Both the position numbers and the translations under genes were made by a program. 64,000 nucleotides of DNA from Roseisalinus antarcticus (GTDB lineage Bacteria; Pseudomonadota; Alphaproteobacteria; Rhodobacterales; Rhodobacteraceae), in contig NZ_FWFZ01000001.1 in the NCBI RefSeq assembly GCF_900172355.1, positions 124,001 to 188,000 of the forward strand. Direction: 5' to 3'. Positions within the stretch are counted from its first letter, which is position 1, and every line of letters begins with the position of its first letter. Shown here piece after piece: positions 34,993-42,615 of this stretch. Under the pieces are notes generated by a model. That model saw only the letters and a program-made list of their open reading frames with translations, was not told where the DNA came from and made no database searches.

Positions 34993-35747
34993 AAACGACG
35001 CTTCGCAAGATCGCGCCCGGGCTTCTGATCGTCAGCTTCTTCGTGTTGTGGGAGCTGATCTGCCTGATCTTCGGCATCTCGCACCTGGTGCTGCCGCGGC
35101 CCACCCAGATCGTGACGACCTTCTTCGAGTATGCGCCCGCGATCTGGCCCCACGCGCAGCAGACGCTCTATACCACGATGGTCGGCTTTTCGGCCGGTGT
35201 GGTGATCGGCCTGCTGCTGGGCATCCTGATCGGCTCGTCCAAGCTGGCGTATGAGACGGCCTACCCGCTGCTGGTGGGGATCTCCTCGATCCCCAAGGTC
35301 GCCGTGGTGCCGATCTTCGTGCTGTGGTTCGGCGCGGGCACGGTGCCCGCGATCCTGACGGCGGCGATCATCTGCATCTTTCCCATCGTCGTGAACACCG
35401 CCACCGGCATCGCCACCGTCGAGCCCGAGCTCGAGGATGTCATGCGCTCGCTCAAGGCGACCAAGACGGAGATCCTCTGGAACATCGGCCTGCCGCGCTC
35501 GATGCCCTATTTCTTCGCCTCGCTGAAGGTCGCGATCACGCTCTCGTTCGTGGGCTCGGTGATCGCCGAGACCGTCGCGTCCAACAAGGGCGTGGGCAAC
35601 ATGATGCTGATCGCCTCGTCCTCGTTCAACGTGCCCTTGGTCTTCGCCGGGCTGATGGTCCTGGCGACCATGGGCATCGTCTTCTACGCCATCTTCGCCC
35701 TGATCGAGCGGCGCGTGGCGGGCTGGGCGATGCGCAAGACGATGTGA
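34989..35747 (+). CDS. ABC transporter permease (NitT/TauT/SsuC family)
   Basis: A 252-residue inner-membrane permease with about six helices (first: IAPGLLIVSFFVLWELICLI). The EAA loop coupling to the ATPase is ELEDVMRSLKATKTEILWNIGLP. The FVGSVIAETVASNKGVGNMM segment is typical of SsuC/TauC and pyrimidine-type permeases. ATG 34989 overlaps the ATPase stop. No second permease is present, as usual for this family where it dimerises. Its substrate is shared with the binding proteins at 32254 and 35811. Confidence 0.92.
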   Translation: MKTTLRKIAPGLLIVSFFVLWELICLIFGISHLVLPRPTQIVTTFFEYAPAIWPHAQQTLYTTMVGFSAGVVIGLLLGILIGSSKLAYETAYPLLVGISSIPKVAVVPIFVLWFGAGTVPAILTAAIICIFPIVVNTATGIATVEPELEDVMRSLKATKTEILWNIGLPRSMPYFFASLKVAITLSFVGSVIAETVASNKGVGNMMLIASSSFNVPLVFAGLMVLATMGIVFYAIFALIERRVAGWAMRKTM

Positions 35748-35810
35748 GGCTCCCCCCGACACCGACGCCCCCACCCAACGAACGATGTTCACCACTCCAA
35801 GGAGAAAGAC

Positions 35811-36824
35811 ATGAAACGTCTGCTGACGACATTATCCGCGACCCTGGCCCTGGCCACCCCGGCCCTGGCCCAGGACACCGAGATCCGCTTCACCCTCGAC
35901 TGGAAATACCAGGGCATCCACGCCTTCGTCTTCTGGGCCGAGGAAAAGGGCTATTTCGACGCCGAGGGCCTGGACGTGACGATCGACCAGGGCGAAGGCT
36001 CCGCCGCCACCGTGAACCGGATCGTCTCGGGGGCCTATGACGCCGGTCTCGGCGACATCAACGCCATCGTGCAGGTTGCCGCCGCCGGCGACGTCGAAGC
36101 CCCGGTGATGGTCTACATGCTCTACAACTCGCCCCCCTTCGCCCTGATCTCGCGGGCGGACGGTCCGGTGCAGGAACTCGGCGACATCGCGGGACGGACC
36201 ATGGGCACCCCGTCGGGCGGCGCGGCCGGCATCCTGTTCGAGGCGCTGGCAGAGGCCAACGGCATCGACCAGTCCGAGGTCGAGGTCGTGAACATGGCGC
36301 CGAACCTGCAAGAGCAGATGCTGCTGAACGGAGAGGTCGATTTCTCTGCCGTGTTCAGCGTGACCAGCTACATGAACCTCAGCGCCCAGGGTCTTGACCC
36401 CGAAGAGGACATCAACTGGTTCATGTATTCCGACTACGGCGTCGGCCTCTACTCCAACGGCCTGATGGTCTCGCGCGAGCTCTACGAGGAGAACCCCGAA
36501 GCCGTGGCCGGCCTGACGCGCGCACTGAACCGTGCGCTGATCGAGGTCGCGGGCGATGTGGACGCCGGGGTCGCGGTGCTGACCGATATCGAGCCGCTGA
36601 TCGACGGCGACATCGAGGCGCAGCGCCTGAACTTCGCCCTCGACACCCATTTCGTCACCGACGAGACCGACGAGATCGGCATCGGCGCCGTCGATCCCGA
36701 ACGGCTGGCCGGGGCGATCGACCTGCTGGTCGGCATCTTCGATCTGCCCAGCACGCCGGAGGCCGGCGAGATCTTCGACAGCAGCTTCCTGCCGCCCCTC
36801 GAAGAGCGTCAGCTGTCGCGATGA
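35811..36824 (+). CDS. ABC transporter substrate-binding protein, NMT1/THI5-like (copy 2)
   Basis: A 337-residue periplasmic binding protein with a Sec signal (KRLLTTLSATLALATPALAQ). It is a paralogue of the protein at 32254: both share FTLDWKYQGIHAFVFWAEEKGYF-type openings, the FGDVNA/GDINAIVQ strand, a Y-N-x-PPF segment and YSNGL. It uses a Sec-type rather than a twin-arginine signal. RBS AAGGAGAAAG precedes ATG 35811. The gene overlaps the amidohydrolase start by 4 bp, placing transport and catabolism in one transcript. Two binding proteins could widen the substrate range or bind substrate and intermediate. Confidence 0.9.
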   Translation: MKRLLTTLSATLALATPALAQDTEIRFTLDWKYQGIHAFVFWAEEKGYFDAEGLDVTIDQGEGSAATVNRIVSGAYDAGLGDINAIVQVAAAGDVEAPVMVYMLYNSPPFALISRADGPVQELGDIAGRTMGTPSGGAAGILFEALAEANGIDQSEVEVVNMAPNLQEQMLLNGEVDFSAVFSVTSYMNLSAQGLDPEEDINWFMYSDYGVGLYSNGLMVSRELYEENPEAVAGLTRALNRALIEVAGDVDAGVAVLTDIEPLIDGDIEAQRLNFALDTHFVTDETDEIGIGAVDPERLAGAIDLLVGIFDLPSTPEAGEIFDSSFLPPLEERQLSR

Positions 36825-38311
36825 CCCAGGTGGCCGCGACCTCGGACGGGACGACGGTCTCGGCCAGCTGGCTGCTGCCCGGCGACGGCTCCGCGCCGCG
36901 CCGGGCAGCCCGGATCGCCCTCAAGGACGGCAAGATCGGGTCGGTCTCGGACGGGTCGGTCTCGGACGGGGGCGAAAGCCCCGCGTCCGGGCTCGTCCTG
37001 CCGCCGGTCTCGAACGCCCACGACCACGCGCGGGTCGCGCGGCTGAGCCAGGTCAACAGCTTCGACGTGCCGCTCGAGGCCTGGCTGCCCTATCTGGCCC
37101 TGATCCCCTCGGTCGATCCCTACCTGTCCTCGGCCGTGGCCTTCGCCCGCTCGGCTGCGGGCGGCACCGGCTCGGTCATGGCCCATTACACCCGGGTCCA
37201 GGGCCTCACCGATTTTCCCACCGAGGCCCGCGAGGTCGCCCGCGCCGCGCGGGACGTGGGCATCAACATGGCCCTCGCCGTCCATTGCCGCGACATCAAC
37301 CCGCTGGTCTACGGCGACCACGCCGGGCTGATGGCGGATCTGTCGCCCGAGACCGTCGAATGCGTCTCGCGCCGCTTTCTCAAGCCCTACCAGCCCGTGC
37401 ACGACCAGCTCGCCATGGTCGAGACCGTCGCCGCCGAGATCGAGCGCGATGGCGATGGCGTCACCGTCCAGTACGGCCCCGCCGGCGTGCAATGGTGCAG
37501 CGACGAGATGCTGCGCAGCATCGCCGAGGCCTCGGCCCGCACCGGGCGGCGGGTGCACATGCACCTGCTCGAGACACGCTATCAGCGGGCCTGGGCCGAC
37601 GAGACCTATCCGCAAGGCATCGTGACCTATCTCGACGAGATCGGTCTGCTGACCCCGCGCCTGTCGATGGCCCATTGCATCCACCTGCGCCCCGACGAGA
37701 TGGAGCTGATCGCCGAGCGCGGCGCCATCATTGTCACCAACACCAGCTCCAACATGATCGTCAGCTCCGGGCTGGCACCGCTGGGCGAGATGCTCCGCCG
37801 CGGGTGCCGCATCGCCATGGGTCTCGACGGGCTCGCCTTCGACGAGGACGAGGACGCCCTGCGCGAGATGCGGCTGGGCTACATGCTCAACAAGGCCCAC
37901 GGGTTCGAGCGGCACATGGACCGCGCGGCCCTGCAACGCATGGCCTTCGGCAACGGCCGCTTCGCCATCACCGGCGAGGACGGGGCGGGCGCGATCCGGC
38001 CCGGCGCACCCGCCGACATGATGGTGCTGGACTGGGAGGCGCTCTCGGCCGAAATGATAGAACCCGAGGTGGCGCCGCTCGATCTGCTGCTGGCCAGGGG
38101 CCGCAAGGGCTACGTCCGCGACCTCTACGTGGGCGGCCGAACCGTGGTGCGCGACGGCAGGGTCGTGGGCGTCGACCTGCCCGCGCTGGAGGCCGAGCTG
38201 CTGGCCGCGCTCCGGGCGAAGACCGGCGACACCGACGACCTGCGCCGCGCCATGCCAGAGCTGGGCGAGGGGCTCGCGAAATTCTACACCGGCCAGTGGG
38301 AGTGCTGCTGA
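36821..38311 (+). CDS. Metal-dependent amidohydrolase, SsnA/AtzB/cytosine-deaminase type
   Basis: A 496-residue amidohydrolase-superfamily enzyme, family members of which remove amino or chloro groups from purines, pyrimidines and s-triazines. Metal ligands are seen in NAHDHARVARL (HxH), RVHMHLLETRY, MAHCIHLRPDE, and the catalytic aspartate in MGLDGLAFDEDED. The sandwich domain flanks the barrel (C-terminal PADMMVLDWEAL and VRDLYVGGRTVV). An in-frame 15-bp duplication at 36938-36967 adds SVSDG near residue 45. The gene overlaps upstream and downstream neighbours, including a 38-codon ORF. Deamination of an aminated N-heterocycle before ring opening is the likely step. Confidence 0.88.
   Translation: MTQVAATSDGTTVSASWLLPGDGSAPRRAARIALKDGKIGSVSDGSVSDGGESPASGLVLPPVSNAHDHARVARLSQVNSFDVPLEAWLPYLALIPSVDPYLSSAVAFARSAAGGTGSVMAHYTRVQGLTDFPTEAREVARAARDVGINMALAVHCRDINPLVYGDHAGLMADLSPETVECVSRRFLKPYQPVHDQLAMVETVAAEIERDGDGVTVQYGPAGVQWCSDEMLRSIAEASARTGRRVHMHLLETRYQRAWADETYPQGIVTYLDEIGLLTPRLSMAHCIHLRPDEMELIAERGAIIVTNTSSNMIVSSGLAPLGEMLRRGCRIAMGLDGLAFDEDEDALREMRLGYMLNKAHGFERHMDRAALQRMAFGNGRFAITGEDGAGAIRPGAPADMMVLDWEALSAEMIEPEVAPLDLLLARGRKGYVRDLYVGGRTVVRDGRVVGVDLPALEAELLAALRAKTGDTDDLRRAMPELGEGLAKFYTGQWECC
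36938..36967. repeat. In-frame 15-bp tandem duplication inside the amidohydrolase gene
   Basis: Two identical copies of GGGTCGGTCTCGGAC at 36938-36952 and 36953-36967. The unit is a multiple of three and adds SVSDG in a surface loop before the first metal motif, so the reading frame is kept. It is a recent slippage event, like the 10-bp expansion at 23550. Confidence 0.85.
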
Positions 38312-38427
38312 TGAGCGCGCCGCCGATGAAACGCCTTCCCGCCCGCGCGGACCTCTCCCGGCACAGCGGTCACCTGCGCCCCGCTCCGCGCCGGTCCCCG
38401 CCCATCGCAACGGGACGGGCCAGCTGA
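38311..38427 (+). CDS. Candidate 38-aa coupled ORF between amidohydrolase and ring-opening hydrolase
   Basis: ATG 38311 shares its A with the amidohydrolase stop, and its TGA (38425-38427) shares its A with the next ATG (TGATG at both ends). The product MSAPPMKRLPARADLSRHSG plus 18 more residues is Arg/Pro-rich, with no domain or signal. A ribosome finishing the amidohydrolase would translate this ORF and pass directly to the ring-opening enzyme, so it could act as a coupling or leader ORF. A chance open frame in GC-rich DNA is possible. Confidence 0.4.
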   Translation: MSAPPMKRLPARADLSRHSGHLRPAPRRSPPIATGRAS

Positions 38428-39506
38428 TGGCCCGGCAGGCAGAGGTCACCCGCCTTCCGATGGCGGCCCCCGACGACGTATCGGCCATCGCCGCCGCAAT
38501 CCATGCGGGCCGGATCGCCCCGGACCGGATCGTGGCGGTGCTTGCCAAGACCGAGGGCAACGGCTGCGTCAACGACTTCTCGCGCGGCCTGTCGGTCATG
38601 GCGCTCAGGGCCCTGCTCGCCCCCTTTCTGCCGGCGGATCGGCTCGACGCCCTGCCCCTGGTCATGTCCGGCGGCACCGAGGGCGGCCTATCGCCCCACT
38701 GGATCCTGTTCCACGAGACAGGGGCAGAAGCCGAGCACGCGCCCGACGCGCCCCCCGCGCTTGCCATGGCCAGCGCCCTCACCCGCCCCCTTCATCCTTC
38801 GGAAATCGGCCGCCCGGCCCAGGCCGAGCTGGTGCGCGACGCGGTGGCCCGGGCCATCGCCCGCGCCGAGATCGCGGGCCCGGAGGACGTGCACTATGTC
38901 CAGGTCAAGTGCCCCCTGCTCACCGCCGCCCGCGTGGCCGAGGCCAAAGGCGACGTGGCCACCGACAACATGCTGAAATCCATGGGGCTCTCGCGCGGCG
39001 CCTCGGCGCTCGGGGTGGCGCTCGCCCTGAACGAGGTCGACACGCTGCCCCATCGGGCCATCGGCCACGACCTTGCGCTCTGGTCGGCGCGGGCGTCCTG
39101 CTCGGCCGGCATAGAGCTCACCCAATGCGAGGTCGTCGTGCTCGGCCACTCCGCCGCCTGGACCGGGCCGCTGCGGATCGCCCACGCGGTGATGCAGGAC
39201 GCCATCGACGCCCCCGCGGTGGCCGGCCTGCTCGAGACGGTCGCCCCCGGCGCCGGGCTGCAGCAGGCGGCCCCGCGCATCCGGGCGGTCCTTGCCAAGG
39301 CCGAGGCCTCCAGCTTCGGGGCCATCCGCGGCGCCCGGCACACGATGCTCGACGACAGCGACATCTCCTCGACCCGCCACGCCCGCGGTTTCGTCGGCGG
39401 CCTCCTGGCCGGTCTCGTCGGCCGCACCGAGCTTTTCGTCTCCGGCGGGGCCGAACACCAGGGCCCCGACGGCGGCGGCCCCGTCGCCCTGATCTACGAA
39501 AGCTGA
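38427..39506 (+). CDS. Ring-opening amidohydrolase (cyanuric acid hydrolase/barbiturase family)
   Basis: A 359-residue member of the rare AtzD/barbiturase fold, which opens cyanuric acid to carboxybiuret or barbituric acid to ureidomalonate. All three Ser-Lys pairs of this threefold enzyme can be seen: lysine in LAKTEGNGC with serine in MSGGTEGGLSPH; lysine in VQVKCPLLTA with serine in SCSAGIEL; lysine in LAKAEASSFGAIRG with serine in VSGGAEHQGPDGGGP. Length matches AtzD. It follows a deaminase-like amidohydrolase, as expected for triazine or pyrimidine breakdown. ATG 38427 fits the AtzD start; no strong ribosome site is present, consistent with coupling to the ORF before it. Cyanurate or barbiturate specificity is undecided. 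Confidence 0.93.
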   Translation: MARQAEVTRLPMAAPDDVSAIAAAIHAGRIAPDRIVAVLAKTEGNGCVNDFSRGLSVMALRALLAPFLPADRLDALPLVMSGGTEGGLSPHWILFHETGAEAEHAPDAPPALAMASALTRPLHPSEIGRPAQAELVRDAVARAIARAEIAGPEDVHYVQVKCPLLTAARVAEAKGDVATDNMLKSMGLSRGASALGVALALNEVDTLPHRAIGHDLALWSARASCSAGIELTQCEVVVLGHSAAWTGPLRIAHAVMQDAIDAPAVAGLLETVAPGAGLQQAAPRIRAVLAKAEASSFGAIRGARHTMLDDSDISSTRHARGFVGGLLAGLVGRTELFVSGGAEHQGPDGGGPVALIYES

Positions 39507-39814
39507 CGGCCCGCCCCGACGGCACCGCCCCTCCTTCATCTTGGCCAACAAACTCCCGCCGGAGGCGTCCCCGCCCCGCAACACAGCCGACCCTCGACAC
39601 CGGGCGGGCCATCCGCCACCGCCGTCCCCGAAAGGCCCGACCCGCGACAAGCCCCGACAAGCCCCCAACACCGGGGCGTTGTCGAAAGGGCGCATTCCCC
39701 CGCCGCGATAAATCCGGAATGGCGCCAAACCACCCGCCGGTTGCACACTCGAGAAACAGGCCGCCCGCGGGGCAAAGGCCCCACCGGTCACGCCCCATCG
39801 CTACAGGAAGACAC
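39507..39814. other. Gap between the ring opener and the aminotransferase, no gene seen
   Basis: About 308 bases with no convincing gene. Frames open here are extensions of neighbours in other phases. The last 30 bases (from 39784) resemble the 38391-38420 leader before the ring-opening hydrolase: CCGGTC, then CCCATCGC and a GGA-type ribosome site. A promoter for the aminotransferase group could lie here but no clear -35/-10 pair was seen. Confidence 0.5.
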
Positions 39815-39931
39815 ATGTCCGACCTCAGACATCCCGCCACCCGCTCGGACCCGACAAGGCGCCCCGGCGCGATCCACCGGGATCCGGCCGGCACCCGCCC
39901 GGCCCGCATCCGACGGACAGGTACCCCGTGA
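39815..39931 (+). CDS. Candidate 38-aa ORF overlapping the aminotransferase start
   Basis: ATG 39815 has an excellent ribosome site (AGGAAG at five bases). Its TGA (39929-39931) overlaps the GTG start of the aminotransferase (GTGA). The product begins MSDLRHPATRSDPTRRPG and is Arg/Pro-rich with no known domain. Like the ORF at 38311 it has 38 codons and ends exactly on the next gene's start codon. It may be a leader peptide that couples translation. Function unknown; chance remains possible. Confidence 0.42.
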   Translation: MSDLRHPATRSDPTRRPGAIHRDPAGTRPARIRRTGTP

Positions 39932-41277
39932 CCGACGCGCCTTCGCATCTCTTCTACCAATCCCGCAATCCGCGGCCCTTTCTCGACCGGGGCGAGGGCA
40001 TCTATCTCTTCGACGAAACCGGCAAGCGCTACATCGACGGCTCCTCGGGCGCGATGGTCTCCAACATCGGCCATTCCAACCCCCGCGTCCTGACCGCGAT
40101 GAAGGCGCAGATGGACAAGGCGACCTTCGGCTACCGCCTGCACTTCCGCACGGAACCGGCAGAGGCCCTGGCCGCCCGGACCGCCGCGATGATGCCCGAT
40201 GGGCTCGACCGGGTGTTCTTCGTCTCCGGCGGCTCCGAAGCGGTCGAGAGCGCAGTGAAGCTCGCCCGGCAATACGCCCTCACCCAAGGGGAGCCGCAAC
40301 GCTGGAAGGTGATCTCGCGTTTTCCCTCCTACCACGGCTGCACCCTGGGGGCGCTGGCACTGACCGGATATGCCCCGCTCGCGGACCCCTTCGCGCCGAT
40401 GCTGCAAGAGATGCCACGGATCCCCGCCCCCACCACCTACCTCGACCGCGACAACCTCACCGAGGAACAGCGCGGGCTGAAATACGCCGAGACGCTGCGC
40501 GACCGGATCCTGACCGAGGGCCCCGAAACCGTCCTCGCCTTCATCATGGAGCCGGTGGGCGGCGCCTCGACCGGGGCGCTCGTGGCGCCCGACAGCTATT
40601 ACGGCCGCATCCGCGAGATCTGCGACACCTTCGGCATCCTGCTGATCTACGACGAGGTGATGACCGGCGCGGGCCGCACGGGGCGGTTTCTGGCCGCCGA
40701 ACACTGGGGGATAACCCCCGATATCGTGGCGCTCTCGAAGGGTTTCGGCGCGGGCTACGCGCCGCTGGGCGCGACCGTGGCGGGCAGCCGGATCGTGGAG
40801 CCGATCCTCGATGCGGGCGGGTTCCTGCACGGCTTCACCTATGCCGGCAACCCGCTGGCCTGCGCCGCCGGCCTCGCCGTTCTGGACGAGCTCGAGACCC
40901 GCGGCCTGATCGCCAACGCCGCCGCCATGGGCGCGTTGCTCCAGGCCCGGCTCACCGTGCTCATGGAGCGCTATCCCTTCATCGGCGACGTGCGCGGCAA
41001 GGGCCTTCTGCTGGCCTTCGAGCTGGTGTCCGACCGAGAGACCATGGCGCCGCTGCCCAAGGGCCTCAACGCCCATTCCGAGCTGGTCGAGATCGCATAT
41101 GCCCGCGGGCTCATCCTCTATTCGCGCCGTACCCGGGGCGGGATCGAGGGCGACCATTTCCTGGTCTGCCCGCCGCTGATCGTGACCTCCGCCCAGATAG
41201 ACGAGATCATGGAGATCCTGACCGACAGCCTCGACGCCTTCGCCGCGCGTTTCGGGCTGGAGACAGCCGCTGCATGA
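39928..41277 (+). CDS. Class III aminotransferase
   Basis: A 449-residue PLP-dependent fold-type I enzyme of the omega-amino-acid/ornithine transaminase class. The PLP lysine is in VALSKGFGAGYAPLGA, and the upstream DEVMTGAGRTG carries the aspartate that holds the pyridine nitrogen. EPVGGASTGALVAP and the cofactor phosphate region GGSEAVESAVKLARQYA are also present. Such enzymes move the terminal amino group of substrates like beta-alanine, taurine or diamines to pyruvate or 2-oxoglutarate. GTG 39928 is the start; a coupled ORF precedes it. It overlaps the CoA-transferase A gene by 4 bp and may process the amino product of the heterocycle pathway. Confidence 0.92.
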   Translation: MTDAPSHLFYQSRNPRPFLDRGEGIYLFDETGKRYIDGSSGAMVSNIGHSNPRVLTAMKAQMDKATFGYRLHFRTEPAEALAARTAAMMPDGLDRVFFVSGGSEAVESAVKLARQYALTQGEPQRWKVISRFPSYHGCTLGALALTGYAPLADPFAPMLQEMPRIPAPTTYLDRDNLTEEQRGLKYAETLRDRILTEGPETVLAFIMEPVGGASTGALVAPDSYYGRIREICDTFGILLIYDEVMTGAGRTGRFLAAEHWGITPDIVALSKGFGAGYAPLGATVAGSRIVEPILDAGGFLHGFTYAGNPLACAAGLAVLDELETRGLIANAAAMGALLQARLTVLMERYPFIGDVRGKGLLLAFELVSDRETMAPLPKGLNAHSELVEIAYARGLILYSRRTRGGIEGDHFLVCPPLIVTSAQIDEIMEILTDSLDAFAARFGLETAAA

Positions 41278-41966
41278 GGCTGCCCGACAAATCCGCGGCC
41301 CTGGCAGAGGCCATGGCGGGCATCGAGGACGGCGCGACGATCATGGTCGGCGGCTTCGGGGTGCCCGGCACGCCCTTCACGCTGATCCGCGAATTGCTGC
41401 GCCAGGGGGCGCGCGAGCTGACCGTGATCAAGAACGACGCCAACGAGCCCGACATGGGCATCGACCACCTGCTGGCCTCGGGCCGGGTCGCCCGGCTCGT
41501 GGCCTCGCATATCGGGCTGAACCCGCGGGCGATCGCGATGATGAACGCGGGCGAGATCGAGGTCGAATTCTGCGCCCAGGGCATCCTCGCCGAGCGGATC
41601 CGCGCCGGCGGCGCCGGGCTGGCCGCGATCCTGACCGACATCGGCGACGGCACGGAGCTTGCCGACGGCAAGCCGCGGGTCGAGCTCGATGGCAGGGCGC
41701 TGATCGTCGAGACCGCCCTGCGGGCGGATGTCGCGCTGATCCATGCGGACCGGGCCGACACGTTCGGCAATCTGGCCTAAGTCGCCACCGCGCGGAACTT
41801 CAACCCGCTGATGGCCATGGCCGCCGCGCGGGTGGTGGTCGAGGCCGAACACCTGCTGCCGCCGGGGGGCCTTGCGCCCGACGCGGTGCAGACCCCTGGA
41901 CCCTTCGTGGACCGGATCGTCGGGCTCGGCCCGCTGGGCGAGGAGTATGCCGTTGTCCGACGCTAA
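41274..41966 (+). pseudogene. 3-oxoacid CoA-transferase subunit A, interrupted by a stop codon
   Basis: The alpha subunit of a family I CoA-transferase (AtoD/ScoA type), which moves CoA from succinyl- or acetyl-CoA to a 3-oxo acid. The start contains the family motif ATIMVGGFGVPGTPF, and the CoA-binding region continues to DTFGNLA. Then TAA at 41778-41780 replaces the tyrosine expected before ARNFNPLMAMAAARVVVEAE. The frame then runs on intact to TAA 41964-41966. Without the stop it would be a normal 230-residue subunit overlapping the start of subunit B. A full-length protein is not made unless the stop is read through or is an error. Confidence 0.87.
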
Positions 41967-42615
41967 GGCCCGCATGATCGCCCGCGCCGCCCGCGAGATC
42001 GCGCCGGGCATGGTGGTCAACCTCGGGATCGGGCTGCCGACGAAGGTGGTGGACCACCTCGCCGCCGATTTCCCGGTCTGCCTGCACACCGAAAATGGCC
42101 TGACCGGGATCGGCCCCACCTGCCCGCCCGACACCGCCGACCGCAACCTGATCGACGCGGGCGGCGCCTATGTCTCGACATTGCCGGGCAGCGCCTTCTT
42201 CGACAGCGCGGTCAGCTTCGCGCTGGTCCGCTCCGGGCGGCTCGACCTGACGATGCTGGGCGCCTTCGAGGTCAGCCAGACGGGCGATCTGGCCAATTGG
42301 AAGATCCCGGGCAAGTTCTCGCCCGGGGCCGGCGGCGGCATCGAGCTTGCGCAGAAGGCGCGGCGCGTGGTTGTGCTGACCGCCCATGTGGACCGCGCCG
42401 GCAATTCCAAGCTCAAGACCGCCTGCACCCTGCCGCCCACCGCGCGGGGCCGGGTCGCGCGGGTTTTCACCGACATGGCGGTGATCGACGTGGGCCCCGA
42501 AGGTTTCGTGCTGCGCGAACTGGCCCGGGGGGTCGGCGCGGCCGAGGTCGCCGAGGCCACCGCCGCGCCCCTCGCGGTGCCCGACACCGATATCCCGACC
42601 TTCCAAGGCAGATGA
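41953..42615 (+). CDS. 3-oxoacid CoA-transferase subunit B
   Basis: A 220-residue beta subunit. The catalytic glutamate that forms the glutamyl-CoA thioester is in LHTENGLTGIGP. Other family features are MVVNLGIGLPTKVVDHL at the start and MLGAFEVSQTGDLANWKIPGK in the middle. TTG 41953 is preferred because AGGAG ends 7 bases before it; ATG 41947 is in frame but only one base from that site. It overlaps the end of subunit A by 14 bp and the following M20 gene by 4 bp. Its partner subunit is interrupted, so enzyme activity is doubtful. Confidence 0.88.
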   Translation: MSDAKARMIARAAREIAPGMVVNLGIGLPTKVVDHLAADFPVCLHTENGLTGIGPTCPPDTADRNLIDAGGAYVSTLPGSAFFDSAVSFALVRSGRLDLTMLGAFEVSQTGDLANWKIPGKFSPGAGGGIELAQKARRVVVLTAHVDRAGNSKLKTACTLPPTARGRVARVFTDMAVIDVGPEGFVLRELARGVGAAEVAEATAAPLAVPDTDIPTFQGR

